DNA of 64,000 bases from Monocercomonoides exilis (GCA_001643675.2 LSRY02000008.1:1898415-1962414); one strand, 5' to 3'; counted from the first letter of the stretch, positions 11,235-22,247 are shown. Program-made: numbers and translations. The notes: generated by a model from the sequence alone, not told the origin.

Positions 11235-11720
11235 CGGCAAATCCCAGATCTGAAGGAGAGCATCCAATAAAATCATCCGTATTTGCGCTGGCGCTGCCAC
11301 AGCCGCCAGAACTGCCGTTGAGATGAAAAAACAAAATTTTGCTGCATCCCTCGTCACCACACTGCACCCCTCCCAATCGCAGTTTTCATTGCTCCTATCG
11401 CATCCCCCGCCGTTTTGGCCCACACAGGAACCCCGATCATCGAAAAATTCTTCTGTTGCAAAACATCCCCAGCTGCGCCCTGCTGAGAAATAAAATACGG
11501 AAAAAAAGACACAAAAAAGGTGCAACACATCAACAGCTCCCTCGAGAGGCAAACAAAATGGCACACCTCCACCACCCTGGCTGAAAAGATAACATTCTGA
11601 AAAGAAACAACGCCACCCACCGACACCAAGCTGCCCCACAAGCCCACTCATACCGCCAACTCACAACACATTTCCAGCACAGCACATAGAAAGAGGCATC
11701 GCAAACATGCTCCATGCACA
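11182..11720 (-). pseudogene. Fragment of a second surface-protein-like gene, tail-to-tail with cassette B
   Basis: Overlapping minus frames (11169-11651, 11182-11376, 11354-11647) show cysteine/glycine-rich text such as CYLFSQGGGGVPF and SCVGQN, similar in style to the GGG surface family. They run into the end of cassette B at 11215-11234. Several frame breaks are needed, so it is decayed. The same fragment sits at the same place beside both D cassettes (51639-52123 plus strand, 58209-58693 minus strand). Family assignment is tentative. Confidence 0.35.
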
Positions 11721-13490
11721 GGCACAGCCATCTGGCCGATAAATCGCTGCCCCATTTCCCAGTCAGCCCAGAGGCTCATCACCAGTACCACCTCAAGGAT
11801 CGAGTTGCACCCCTCAGAGGGTGCCATGCGCCGTGTCCACTCCAAGTTGCAAAACTTCTCTCAACACGCTTTCCGCTTTTTCTGTTTTCATTTGATCTGA
11901 TTGCATAAACCAATTCCTTATTCTATTTGAGAAAAAATATTTTTTTTTTGTAATTGTAAATATATTTTTATTATTATTTATAAAAAAGAAAAATGCCATT
12001 CCCCCTGGTTTCTGTGTGTCCAGACTCCTCCAAATCCAATTTCTCAGCCATTTCTAAAGAATTCATTTGCGCTGGCTCCTTTCCAAAGACAATCATGTGT
12101 GTTGATTCCCTTATATTTTTTCACACAAGGGAATGCCACACAAACAGACAGATAAAAATATGTTTTGAGTGGAACTGAGCGAAAAAGAAATCAACGATGT
12201 GAATGAGAACAAAACAGAGAATAAAGTGTTTGAAATCCCTCTGAAAAATTACAATATTTTTTTTTGTGAATTTTCAAGGATATTTCCAATCCCTTCATGC
12301 TTATCACAATTCAAATGCAATCCTATCCTTCATCTTCCTTCTCTTGTTCCAACAAGCTCCACACCCTCCATATGTTCTCCATCTCCCTCTTCTTTCCTCT
12401 CCCTTCCAAAAACACAACTGCCCCTCAACCCCTCTCAACAAACACATCTGCTCCATCAGCCATATGCCCATCCAGCATCCTTTCCTCCGCTTCATCCTCA
12501 CCCCCCTCCAACAACTGCCTGCCACTCACCATCCTCTCCCATTTCTTCTGTCTGCTTTCCCCAACTTTTCTGCTCCAAAACACACAGCATCCATCACAAC
12601 CATCAACATTGCCAACAACCTTGCTGAGCGTGGAATCATCACACCCACAAACACTCCTCACCCCATTTCATTTGCCCAGCCACAACATCTTTCTCTTCAC
12701 ATTTCTTCTTCCTTCTTCCTCCTTCCTTTCCTTTCCATTCCATCTCAATCCCCTGCCTCTCTCTGCTTTTCTTCTTTCATTCTCCCTTTAAAAGACCCCT
12801 CCAAGCAGACTGCCAACTGCCCCTTCCATCACCTTCCTCTTCCTCTTCCTCTTCCTCATTGCAAAGCAGACACATCTCTATCACTCCCAACAACATCATT
12901 CCCTCTTTTTGCTCATTCACAGACACACATTCCCCAAAAAACACAAATATCAAAAGGGAATGCCAAAGGCAACACAACCTTCTCCACACACATTTCCCAA
13001 GGTTATCAATGATGAGCAGCCACACCACAAGACAAACAACAACTCATATAAAAAAATGATTAATAAATCAACTGACCCTTCTTTCTCCTCCCCTCACAAA
13101 CTGAGTTTCATCCGCCATTCCTCCTTGCTCTTTCACCTTCATTTCCCTCTGCTCCCTTCTCCCAACTCGTTCTGGACGAGACATCTCATTCCTCCATCCC
13201 CTCAAAACTCTCCTGTTTTCCCATTCTCCACAAATGCATCCTTCCCGTTTTGCCAGATGTCTTTTTGTCGAATAAAACAAACTGCAAGAACTGGTTCCAC
13301 CATTTCTATCAGGAAAAGTGTCTCACCATATCCTCAAATATATTCAAAACCATCTCTCATTCCAAATGGAACATAATTGCATTAAGACTTATGAGAAGGC
13401 TAAAGAATGTGTATCCTGCTCAAAATCCACTCAGGCACACCAACTGTCAATTCGATCCTTGTTCAGTTCAAAGAACTTCTTTGACAATCC
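11721..13490. other. Decayed coding-like region, C-rich on the plus strand
   Basis: Strong strand asymmetry (C/T on plus) gives long Ser/Pro/His-rich plus frames (for example 12266-13012) that look compositional. On the minus strand, shorter frames (12304-12525, 12425-12661, 12777-13028, 13068-13280) have a more protein-like, acidic and Cys/Gly content, including an E-rich run, and may be remnants of one gene. Frames differ among the three copies (12.3-13.3, 50.0-51.0, 59.35-60.3 kb), which argues against a conserved product. An AT-rich gap covers 11900-12160. Confidence 0.35.
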
Positions 13491-13751
13491 CTCTCAAAAA
13501 AAAATCCATCCTGTCTTTCCTTCTGCTTCATGCAAGGCTTCATTCACAAACAGATTCTTAATAATTCCTCTTCTCATTTCTCGCCTTTTGCATTCTCTCT
13601 TCTTTCCATACCTTTCCATGGACTCACAACCCTGATGATCGCCAAAGTGCTCACGTGATTGGCCTTGATGACTCCAATTCAAAAACCAAGAGCTTTGTGA
13701 TATTTCCTTTCATTAACAAAAAGGAATGATAAAAAACAATCCTGCTCATTC

Positions 13752-14060
13752 TCATTGATATATTTTCTTGGGATCAGATGGGCTCTTCCCAACAATGTTG
13801 ATGAAGATAACAAATAGAAACAGAAGAAGAAGATGATGATAGAATGGCAGAAAAAGAGAGATATCAGGTGAAGACAAATGCCTTTCAAACACAAGAGAAT
13901 CATCTTGTTTTGTCTCTTTGGGATGTTGAGGGATGTTGATCCAATTTCCCAGATCGAGTATTGGCGAATACGAAGAAGAAGAAAAAAACGTTTGAAAACA
14001 TGGAAAGCGAAGATGATGCACAAGTGAAAAAGCGAATTTTGATAAATGAAAATAATCCAT
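13752..14060 (-). CDS. Conserved short frame with one membrane-like segment, unknown function (copy 1)
   Basis: A 102-codon minus frame, kept open in all three copies of the unit (also 49229-49537 and 60791-61099) with only a few substitutions near the start. It holds a 20-residue hydrophobic stretch (LLLLFLFVIFINIVG region) followed by a short polar end. An overlapping frame (13679-14206) is also open, so the choice of frame is uncertain. It may be the membrane segment of a decayed type I protein rather than a free-standing gene. I do not recognise it. Confidence 0.25.
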   Translation of the reverse strand: MDYFHLSKFAFSLVHHLRFPCFQTFFSSSSYSPILDLGNWINIPQHPKETKQDDSLVFERHLSSPDISLFLPFYHHLLLLFLFVIFINIVGKSPSDPKKIYQ

Positions 14061-14406
14061 TTGTATGTGCTTTGAACTTCACAATAATATTGAAAGATGA
14101 CACCAATATGAGAAGAATAAAGCACATGATCAAAAGTGCAACAATTTTGTGACATGACCAAAACAAGATTTGGCATTGTTATTCTTTTTCTTTCACTTTT
14201 CAACAAAATATAATTTATTCAAGTGATTAACAAGTCATACAGCAATCCAGGTGCTGAATGATGAACGAATGCATTGTCGATGTTTTCTCCCTCTAATTAT
14301 CTCATGCTCATCACGAGCACCAGACAGCGGCCATATAGTTAGAAATCAATTTCTTTTCTGCTCATTTGGCATATTAACAACAAGAATTGGCAAGGTTGTT
14401 GAGTTG

Positions 14407-15640
14407 CAAAATTGACTATTCAGATTTCCCCTTTTTCTTGTCCAACCATCCAGTCGTGCAAACAACTCCAATTTCATATCCATTCAGATGCACATTCAAA
14501 CTGCGATCATAATTTTCTAACTTGTGAGATTGGTTCTTTTTCACTTCCGCTTGCTTCTTCTTCATCTCTTTCTTTCTGTTTCCATCTCTTTTCTCTCCAC
14601 GAACATTTCAAGCCCATTCACACTCCACGAGTGAATTTCCTCGCACATTCATCACCGCCGTTGAACACACCACATGCTCCACATTCTATCATGCACTCCA
14701 CAAAGCAGCTCCTTTGTACGTCACTTCTCTTTTCATTCAATCCACAAAACTTCATCATCATATCGCAAGCTCTTCAAAAGCCAACAACAATTTCATCCAC
14801 CAGAATCATCAGGAAATGGATAGAAATTCAATCACAACCGCAAGAAACTTCCACATTTCTGTTTCTTTTTTTGGACCGAACCAACAAACATTAACCCCAT
14901 TTTCTTAAACAAAAAATCAAAAACAAAATATAAGCAAGCCCAACTCCAAATCATTTCAATCATTCACAACACCAGAAGAATCTTTTAAGAAAAGATGAGT
15001 TGTTTTTTCTCACTTTCCTCTCTGCTCATCAATTTCGAGCTCCTTTGTTGAGTCTGCCCAAAACAAGCCATCTCTCATCATCTGTCCTATCAAAACACAC
15101 TCTTCCACACAACCATGAAGAACAACGCTCCTCCCCTTGCCAATCCACCAGACTTCTTTTCTCCTTTTCCGATCCATTATGGTGGAGATGACAAAGAAGG
15201 AGAAGCAAAACGGAGTGATGATAAAACACCTGATCATTTCTTGTCCAAACTGATGTTTCTGTTCCGATGCCTCAGATGCCAGATTCCCCAACAGCCATGC
15301 AAGGAAACCATCTTCATTCACACAAGAAAGACCGATTCGATTCCAAAGATGCCTCTTTCATGTGATTGAAGAAGGCAGAAATGATATTCTTTAATAAAAC
15401 GGAAGAAAATAATATAATTCAACAGAAACATTCATCCAGAACATCCATCAGTTCCTCTCAGACCACTTCCACAGAAGTTCAACATCAAAGAATTGGAAAG
15501 GTCTCCATCAAACAGAGCATAAACAAACAATTCTGGATTCAATTTTGAGGAATGCATTGCTCGAACAACTTCTTCATAAAAACATGTTCACCCAATTCTT
15601 TTTTGTGTGTCGATATTCTAATCACAACAATCATTAACTA
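14407..15640. other. Unassigned region between unit 1 and the surface-protein gene
   Basis: Contains plus frames 14412-14894 and 15115-15369 and a minus frame 15010-15321. None resembles a family I know and all are Ser/His/Phe-rich. There is no copy elsewhere in the window. It may be decayed sequence. Confidence 0.3.
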
Positions 15641-15692
15641 CAGTATAAAAATAAAAATAATAATAAAAATAAAAATAAAAATAAAAATAAAA
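15641..15692. repeat. ATAAAA-type simple repeat
   Basis: Run of AAATAA/AAAATA units lying about 580 bp beyond the 3' end of the surface-protein gene. Confidence 0.7.
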
Positions 15693-16266
15693 CAAGCAAA
15701 CAATATGGATAGAAATAATAAATGGTGAATTAAAAATTAAAGTTGATGAAGTGAAATGCAATGAGATGAAATAGTGAGTTTGTTTTATAATACTTATAAA
15801 ATGAATGCATATATAATGTATTTCATTCAAAAGCAATTTCATTACATATATATTACAGTTAAAAAAAAAAAGAAAAAAAAAATGAAATGCTACATAGTGA
15901 TGAAAGAGATGGCTTTTTCAAAACATTGGATAAAGCTTGGCACCCACTGTCTTGTGTTCAATAAAACATAGTGAAAATATATAGAATGAAAATGAAAATG
16001 ATTAAAATGAGGAATCAAATTGGCATAGTTATTTCAACTCTTCTCTTTCAGAACATGCAGCAAAAAGTTTGATTGGGAGGGTCTTTCATTTCACAATTGA
16101 ACAGATTTTCAAGGAGTAATACAATTCCATCAGTGCTTTTGCCAGTCGAAAGTTCTTTCATATTATTGTTCTTTCTGATTTCAGGGTTTCATTCTCCCCT
16201 CCCTCACATCCTCCTTCGTTTTCTGAAGCAACCACAACCATATTATCTGCCATATTCAATGCTGCA

Positions 16267-18840
16267 CTATCCCGCATCGAGCAACCCCATTTCAACAATA
16301 TCCCAAACAATTTCTGATTTATCTTTTCTTTTCTGATTTCTCTTTTTCTTTTTCTTCCTCCTCTTTTGCTTCTCTTCACCTTTCGAACTTTCCTCACCAT
16401 TCAAACATCCATCAACATCTGTCAATTTCCCCTCCTCTTCAAACCCTTCGCACTCTTTCATCATTTCTTCTCCTTCAGCTTCTTTAGAAACCCTCCTTCT
16501 TTTTTCTGGAGCTCCTCCAATTTCCTTCATCACACTTTCCTCCTCTTCTCTTTCTTCTTCCATCATCCTCTTCATCCCTTGCTCTTCTGAATCCTCTCCA
16601 ATCATCGAAAAATGGCTGTGTGGTGCTGAACATATCCCAATATAATATTCTGTCGGCTTTCCAGTTCTTCCATCATCTGCAGCTGCAACCCCACCCAACT
16701 CCTCCAATCCAATCTCACATCCTTCCCTCTCATCCCCAAATTCATCAGTCTCTTCCTCTTGCCTTCGTTTCTTCCCCTTCCTTCTCTTCCCCTTTTTCAT
16801 TTTTCCATCTCTTTTTCGCACATTCTCATCTTCCTTTCTTCTTGCTCCAGTCTCCGTTCCTTCTTCCTCTCCACCACCAAGAAGCGAAGCAACTGTTTGT
16901 ATTTCAACATAATTCACTGGCACCACCTCGATCACTCCCTCGCAATCAAATGAATTTTCAACCATTTCTTTGTTCTCACACACCTCCAGCTCTTCGCCTT
17001 TCTCTGATTGCACTCCCATCACATTTCCCGTTTCTCCTGTCAATAATGTTCGCATCTCTTCTTCCTCCTCTTCCTCCTCAACTCTTTCTGCAACATCTTC
17101 TTTTCTCCATTCCCCTCTCCCAATATTCTTTGATTCTTCAATATCTCCATCTTCAACTCTCCATCCATCTCTGTTCCGCTTCTTTCTCTGTTGCACAACA
17201 ACCACAACAATCACAAATAACAGAATTGCAACTATTACAATACACCCAATAAACGCAAACAAACTCCATTCCATTTTTTCCTCTCCTTTTGAAATAATTT
17301 CATCTCCTTTTGGTTCAGTCTCACTTTTGTTCTTCAGAATAAATGGCTGTGTCGATGAAGGAGATTCTGCATTCCCAAACAAAATAAACACACTCACCTC
17401 AACATCATTTCCACAACTGCTGATGAGATCTTTTGCAATACTTCCTTCAACTTTTCTTTCTGATAAGAATCCATTTGAAACAAAATCATGTTGTTCAATC
17501 TTTTTCTCTTCACCTTTGCTCTTCACAACTGAGAACGACAGATTGCACGGAACAAGAAGCATTCCTTTGAATGTCAGCTTCATTCTGTTTGCTTCTTCTT
17601 TTGCTTCCACACTTTCCAACACAGGAATGAAGAATGATGAATCCCTTTCTGAAGCAATCCCTTCAAACTTGCACCCTTCATTCAACATCCAAAGTGATGA
17701 ATTTGGCAAAACTCCATCTCCTCCTTTCAAACTCATCACATTCAATGTTCCTGAATCTGAACAGATGATATTTCTTCTCAACAATGGATATCCTTCAATT
17801 GATGGGTTGTTATTCAAAAATTCTCCTTTCTCAATATTCACATTCCCTCCGCTCACCCACAATCCTCCTGCCTTGCTGGCTCTGATTGTTGTTTCCCTCA
17901 TCACCACATTGCTGTTTTCAATGTCAACCAATGACCCATTCCATTTGCATAATTCATCTTTTCCCTTGTTTCCTTCGTTCACTGTCTCTGCTTCTTTCTC
18001 CTCTTTCTCTCCATCAAACGCACATGCCTCAACCTTCACTTCCTTGGATCGTCTTATCTGCATCATGCTTCCCTTCTCCACCGAATTCGCACATTTTCCA
18101 AACGAGCAGTTCAATGCGCTCGCTTCTTGCTCAGCATCTTCCACCGCAACAACACAGCTTTTTGATGCTACAGTCACATTCTCAATGACCATCACTTTCA
18201 TCACCACCTTCGCTTTCCCTCCAACACTCACAACATCTCCTTCACATTTGATGTTCAAAATGCTTGTTTCAAGCAGTGTCACATTCGATTTTTCATTGAA
18301 GGAAAGCAATGCTGTTGTTGAGTGCAAATCACTGAATGCTGTTTCCGATATCCTCAGCTCTCCGCTTTCCACGCCCACAACCGAACTGTTCAGCTTCATA
18401 TCAACCGTTGTTGCTGATGAGTAGAACTCGCATTTTTGGATCTCCATAGACCCGTTCTTCACTTTCATGATGTAGCTGTGAGAAGCCTCAAACGTATCTT
18501 CAAACTCGAATGAGCACCTCTCAACTGCGCTTTCATTTATAAACTCCATGATGCAATCCTTCTCTGCTGATTTCGCTATATCCGATTTCAGCTTCACAAT
18601 CGCCTGAGACTTTTTGTATGAGTTCACATTCAGATCTCCAATCGCACATTCCTTTGTCACAGTCCCTTCTCCGTCAATCAGAATCGCATTCATCACTCCT
18701 TGCTCAATGTGTTCAATCGCTTCGTTGATGCTGCTGCATGGATTGCTCTGAGCTCCGCATCGTCTGCCATCCTCCCCCAACCCATTCAAAAACACTTGAA
18801 GGCCTTTGAAGAATGTGATCCGAGGAATAACATCCATGTC
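16267..18840 (-). CDS. Surface protein, 3' part (module 5, transmembrane helix, cytoplasmic tail), cut off from its 5' part by a DIRS-like insertion
   Basis: The open frame extends upstream to an ATG at 18876, but its first 12 codons lie in the retroelement; host sequence starts at the Asp codon 18840-18838. Next comes VFLNGLGEDGRRCG...NPCSSI, the fifth copy of the module-boundary motif of the 5' part. About 500 residues of Cys-poor beta-helix-like repeats follow, then one hydrophobic helix (LFAFIGCIVIVAILLFVIVV region, residues about 538-562 of the frame) with a basic stop-transfer QQRKKRNR. The tail of about 307 residues is Glu/Lys-rich with an E-run and KRRKGKKRR clusters, ending LLDAG with TAG. 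Topology: type I membrane protein, tail in the cytosol. Joined to 23546-23544 it continues in frame. The role of the tail is unknown. Confidence 0.85.
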   Translation of the reverse strand, partial: DMDVIPRITFFKGLQVFLNGLGEDGRRCGAQSNPCSSINEAIEHIEQGVMNAILIDGEGTVTKECAIGDLNVNSYKKSQAIVKLKSDIAKSAEKDCIMEFINESAVERCSFEFEDTFEASHSYIMKVKNGSMEIQKCEFYSSATTVDMKLNSSVVGVESGELRISETAFSDLHSTTALLSFNEKSNVTLLETSILNIKCEGDVVSVGGKAKVVMKVMVIENVTVASKSCVVAVEDAEQEASALNCSFGKCANSVEKGSMMQIRRSKEVKVEACAFDGEKEEKEAETVNEGNKGKDELCKWNGSLVDIENSNVVMRETTIRASKAGGLWVSGGNVNIEKGEFLNNNPSIEGYPLLRRNIICSDSGTLNVMSLKGGDGVLPNSSLWMLNEGCKFEGIASERDSSFFIPVLESVEAKEEANRMKLTFKGMLLVPCNLSFSVVKSKGEEKKIEQHDFVSNGFLSERKVEGSIAKDLISSCGNDVEVSVFILFGNAESPSSTQPFILKNKSETEPKGDEIISKGEEKMEWSLFAFIGCIVIVAILLFVIVVVVVQQRKKRNRDGWRVEDGDIEESKNIGRGEWRKEDVAERVEEEEEEEEMRTLLTGETGNVMGVQSEKGEELEVCENKEMVENSFDCEGVIEVVPVNYVEIQTVASLLGGGEEEGTETGARRKEDENVRKRDGKMKKGKRRKGKKRRQEEETDEFGDEREGCEIGLEELGGVAAADDGRTGKPTEYYIGICSAPHSHFSMIGEDSEEQGMKRMMEEEREEEESVMKEIGGAPEKRRRVSKEAEGEEMMKECEGFEEEGKLTDVDGCLNGEESSKGEEKQKRRKKKKKRNQKRKDKSEIVWDIVEMGLLDAG

Positions 18841-18862
18841 ATCAAAGCGCAAGCACTTTGAT
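18841..18862. promoter_or_regulatory. Near-palindromic left terminus of the DIRS-like element
   Basis: The first 22 bp have arms ATCAAAG and CTTTGAT around a GC-AA-GC core with one mismatch pair. The same sequence recurs in the internal complementary region at 23227-23248. It is a plausible recombinase binding site at the circle junction; that role is inference. Confidence 0.4.
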
Positions 18863-18880
18863 TTAAAAGAAAACATTCTC

Positions 18881-18931
18881 TCACTTCCTTCTCTTCTATT
18901 TACGAGAGATCATCACTTAAGGGTCAGTCAC
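18881..18931 (+). repeat. DIRS-like inverted terminal repeat, left
   Basis: 51 bp, an exact reverse complement of 23473-23523. It includes the CTCTCGTAAATAGAAGAG segment (as its complement) that is also found in the internal complementary region. Confidence 0.93.
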
Positions 18932-18947
18932 GATCACTGATCTAAAA

Positions 18948-19787
18948 ATGATGATCCCTAACAATCCTCTGGGAACAGGACTTGCGGCCGAACCGAGCGC
19001 AGCTGCGCTGCCTGGTGGTCCAACAAGCGGGTTTCCGACATTTCCCGGACCCTTTTCCGCTTCCCAACCTTCTTCTATTTCATCCTCACTCTCCCCACCT
19101 TCTACCACCCTTGGCGAAGAAAAAGAAGAAGAAATTACACTGGAAAATTCGTTTCTTAAAATATTTGGTAGAGCACCGGAATTATCGTTATATGATCTTC
19201 CATTACCGGAACAGGAGATAAATGACTTGGTTGCTTCGTTGAAGACAGAAGACTTATCCCCTTTCCTCCCTAATGCGCCTCCACCTTTTGTAAGGACTAC
19301 CAGTCCGTACAAAGACGCCTTAGATCAAGCAGGAGAAAGATGTGAGACGTTTCTTTACCCCGCAATGAAACTTATTTTATTTGCCCATACGAAAACAAAA
19401 GATGATGAAGCTCAGAGTGCCGTAGCGCAAGCATGTTTACTGCTTGCACAAGCCTTGAAAGAAGCCAGAAACGCTCGCATCCAAGCGAGATTTGGATTTA
19501 CCGAAGCAGCGAGAATGAAAGAGGATTCAGCATCACCGCTCCTAACGAAAAGGCAAAGTGATTTATTGGAAGAGGTCAGGAAAACCTCACAATCAACAGC
19601 GAAAAGATGGACTTCGTTCTCATTTAATTCCAAATCCTTTGGCAAAAGCAGATATGGAAAACATGAAAGCTACCAACGCCCTCGGTTTTTTCGTTCGGGT
19701 CCCCGGTCGTGGGCAGGGAGAAAAACCTCAAATACATACCGCAGAAGTCCTTCTCAAACGCGATCCAGGGGAACGGGAACCAACTAA
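18948..19787 (+). CDS. DIRS-like ORF1, gag-like protein (279 residues)
   Basis: First frame of the element, starting 17 bp after the left inverted terminal repeat. The N-terminal 60 residues are Pro/Ser/Gly-rich and disordered, followed by an acidic stretch. A helical central region (about residues 80-210, with a DALDQAGERCETFLYPAMKLILF segment, split here as DALDQAGE and CETFLYPAMK) is typical of the putative Gag of DIRS elements. The C-terminus is basic and Arg/Ser-rich (KSRYGKHESYQRPRFF), suitable for nucleic-acid binding; no zinc knuckle was seen. It overlaps the RT frame by 79 bp in another frame, suggesting downstream initiation or frameshifting. Assignment rests on position and composition. 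Confidence 0.7.
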   Translation: MMIPNNPLGTGLAAEPSAAALPGGPTSGFPTFPGPFSASQPSSISSSLSPPSTTLGEEKEEEITLENSFLKIFGRAPELSLYDLPLPEQEINDLVASLKTEDLSPFLPNAPPPFVRTTSPYKDALDQAGERCETFLYPAMKLILFAHTKTKDDEAQSAVAQACLLLAQALKEARNARIQARFGFTEAARMKEDSASPLLTKRQSDLLEEVRKTSQSTAKRWTSFSFNSKSFGKSRYGKHESYQRPRFFRSGPRSWAGRKTSNTYRRSPSQTRSRGTGTN

Positions 19788-21022
19788 GCCAGTCACCTTC
19801 AATTGTTGGAGGAAGAACGGAATATTTTCGAGAAGCGTGGAGAATGATAGATGGAGAGAAGTTGGTAAAAAGAGGCGTCATTCCAATTTGGAAAAACAGG
19901 ATAGCCAGGGAGAAATTACTAAACTCAAAAATGGAAACATACAGCCCCCATCAATCAGGGGAAGCAACCAAAGCGATGGCAAAGCTGATCCAGAATCAGC
20001 TCGAAACGAACATAATACAAAAAATACAGAAAAGAAAGGTGAAACATTTAAATCCAGTGTTTGTGATAAAGAAAAAACAAGGGGGATGGAGACAAATTAT
20101 CGATTGCAGAGCGTTGAACAATGCAACGAAGTCAATCCATTTCAAACTGGAGGATTACAGGTCACTAGAACGAATTATAACAAGAGGAGATTATGCAACA
20201 ACTTTAGACCTAAGCCAGGCCTACTATTTAGTGAAAGTGGACGACAACTTCAAGCCGTTTCTTGCGTTCGAATTCAACGAAAATTACTACTGTTTCAACG
20301 GAATGCCATTTGGATACAAAGATTCTCCAAGAATCTTTACAAAAATCATGAGGAAGGTGATACAATTCATCCGGGAGCAATGGAACGTAAGAGCAATCGC
20401 GTACCTCGACGATATTATTCTTCTTCACCAAGACCAAAAGAAATTAAAATGGATAACTCAGAAAGTCGTTTCTCTTTTCGAAAGCCTTGGTCTTCTGGTA
20501 AACACAGAAAAGAGTCATTTGATTCCCTCACAAACTTTCACCTATTTGGGTTTCGAGTGGAACACGCACCAGTTCAATGTAGCTCTGGAAATGATGAGAA
20601 CGAAAGAACTTATAAAGGAATGTACCAGATGGAGGAGGAGGTCCCTCAGAGCGAAAGAAGTGAGAGTAAGAGACCTTGCAGCGTTCATTGGAAAGCTGAA
20701 CGCTACAAGGTTCGTGGTTCGAGAAGCTTCTCTGTTTCTCTCAGATCTTTATCGCACTTTAAACAAAATGGTTTCGATGGTGGGATGGAGAGGGAAGATG
20801 AGGATCAACCAGTCCATTCTCCCCAATCTAACCAAATGGATATCGAGGTTGAAAACCAACACGCCAAGACAACTATGCCCACTCTTTCTTCCAGATGCAA
20901 CACTTACGACGGATGCTTCCAGAAAAGCTGTTGGAGCTTATTTAAGAATCGGAAACAGTATTTTGGATTTTCATCGCAGACTCCCCCTATTGGCAACGAA
21001 ATCAAAGTTCAAACTATCGGGA
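19709..21022 (+). CDS. DIRS-like ORF2, reverse transcriptase and start of RNase H
   Basis: The RT landmarks are intact: FVIKKKQGGWRQIIDCRALN, LDLSQAYY with the first catalytic Asp (residue 167), the FNGMPFGYKDSP segment, and YLDD with the paired catalytic Asp (234-235). These are followed by LGFEWN and a thumb/connection region. RNase H begins with LTTDASRKAVGAYL, whose first catalytic Asp is residue 402. The frame stays open to 22363, but after residue 438 it no longer matches the family. The expected continuation EMFAILSAL lies one base further, in the frame beginning 21021. It copies the element RNA and, with RNase H, makes the DNA circle that the recombinase integrates. Confidence 0.88.
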
Positions 21023-21698
21023 GATGTTCGCAATTTTGTCAGCTCTAACTCACTTCTCCCCAATTCTGTTATCCAATCGCATCCACAAACTACTTATCAG
21101 ATCGGACAACTCAACATCGGTGTTCAACCTGAACAGGTGGCGGGCAGGAGCGAATTTGAGAAGACTCCTATTGAAGATTTGGAAACAAACGCACACGATG
21201 CAGATTCAAGTGAAAGCGCAACACATCCCCGGTCAAAGAAACGAAAGGGCCGATTCTCTTTCCAGGCTAGAAAGGGGAGGCGACTATCAGATAAAGCAAG
21301 AATCCTACAAGGAGCTTGTAACGAAGATGAGATTGAACATAACGTTGGACGCTTTCGCCACAAAACAAAACAAGAAAGTGAGCAGATGGTGCGGGCCAGG
21401 AAGCCCGATAAACGAAGACGGTCTGCAGCAGCCTTGGCGAGGAGAGACAGTTCTTGCTCATCCTCCAATTCCTCTCATTCTTCCGACAATCAGGAAAATG
21501 ATTCTCGAACGAGCTCGAGGTCTTCTCCTTCTTCCCGATTGGAAGGGACAAATATGGGAGCCGTTGTTGAAAAGAACGACCCATATAGAATGGATGTGGA
21601 AGAGCCAGAGCGAACTTCTTACCCCGGGACCATGGATGAAGAGGATGGATGCTTGCCTGCCACCAGGGAAGCTTCGAGTTGTACTGATGAATCCTTAG
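21021..21698 (+). CDS. DIRS-like ORF2 continuation: RNase H and the conserved domain after it (+1 frame)
   Basis: It starts with EMFAILSAL (RNase H catalytic Glu), then LLIRSDNSTSV (catalytic Asp) and HIPGQRNERADSLSRL, a typical end of a DIRS RNase H. The following segment, LDAFATKQNKKVSRW...LAHPPIPLI...RGLLLLPDWKGQIW, is the conserved domain that follows RNase H in DIRS elements. The frame is +1 relative to the RT; skipping the G at 21020 joins them as KLS-EMFAIL. Either this is a programmed +1 shift, a disabling one-base insertion, or a read error. It ends with a stop at 21698. Confidence 0.82.
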   Translation, partial: EMFAILSALTHFSPILLSNRIHKLLIRSDNSTSVFNLNRWRAGANLRRLLLKIWKQTHTMQIQVKAQHIPGQRNERADSLSRLERGGDYQIKQESYKELVTKMRLNITLDAFATKQNKKVSRWCGPGSPINEDGLQQPWRGETVLAHPPIPLILPTIRKMILERARGLLLLPDWKGQIWEPLLKRTTHIEWMWKSQSELLTPGPWMKRMDACLPPGKLRVVLMNP

Positions 21699-22247
21699 CG
21701 ATCAATGGAGAACACTGGTTCAAAGGAGTTTTGCAAACAAGAGGATTTCCAATGGATATATGTGATCTGTGCAAATCCAGTCTTTCGCCTTCGACGTGGC
21801 ATGGGTACTTACTCAGTTATGCTCATTTCGGAGACCAGTGGACAAACTGCGGCTATGGTCTTTCTGTTGGAGATTGGTTCAATTGGGTCGTTAGATGTGC
21901 CGATGTTTTCCTTAAGCTTTTCAACAAGGGGCTGAAGGAGCAATCCCTTTGTAAAATACGATCTGCCATCTCTCTCATTTCTCAATTATTATTCGAGAGA
22001 AGTTTGGGAGATTACCCGCTTATGAAGCTTCTCTTCCGATCATTTAAAAGATTGGAAAGGAGGAAGAAGAAAAATAAGCCTGATATATGGAACCCCAAAA
22101 TACTTCTTGATTATATATCGGGGCTAGGCGAGAACGCGAACTTATCCTTCACTACTCTCACGAAGAAAACAATTTGTCTTTGCATGCTATTCTCCGCCTG
22201 CCGGTTCACCGAGCTCGAGCGGATCAGTCTGAAAACATTCTGCAGTG
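21632..22247 (+). CDS. DIRS-like ORF3, tyrosine recombinase, N-terminal core-binding half
   Basis: Open in the same frame as the RT. Candidate ATGs are 21632 and 21752; the recognisable domain begins at about LSPSTWHGYLLSYAHFGDQ. It contains the helical core-binding domain and box I, SACRFTELERI, with the catalytic Arg. After LKTFCS near 22247 the family match moves to the +1 frame at 22248. It overlaps the end of the RNase H frame by 67 bp if the first ATG is used. Confidence 0.75.

Larger units (their letters stand above)
9614..14406. repeat. Unit shared by P1 and both arms of P2
   Basis: The sequence from inside the P1 arm through cassette B to about 14406 is homologous to about 56640-61455 and, inverted, to about 48881-53700. 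Homology stops abruptly at about 14406, after the AAGGTTGTTGAG motif. Beyond that P1 continues with unrelated DNA. Confidence 0.8.

Noticed and set aside
16970-18424. Long plus-strand frame of 484 codons
   Set aside because: Antisense shadow of the surface-protein gene; Ser/Thr/Phe-rich with no domain, while the minus frame has module motif, membrane helix and tail.
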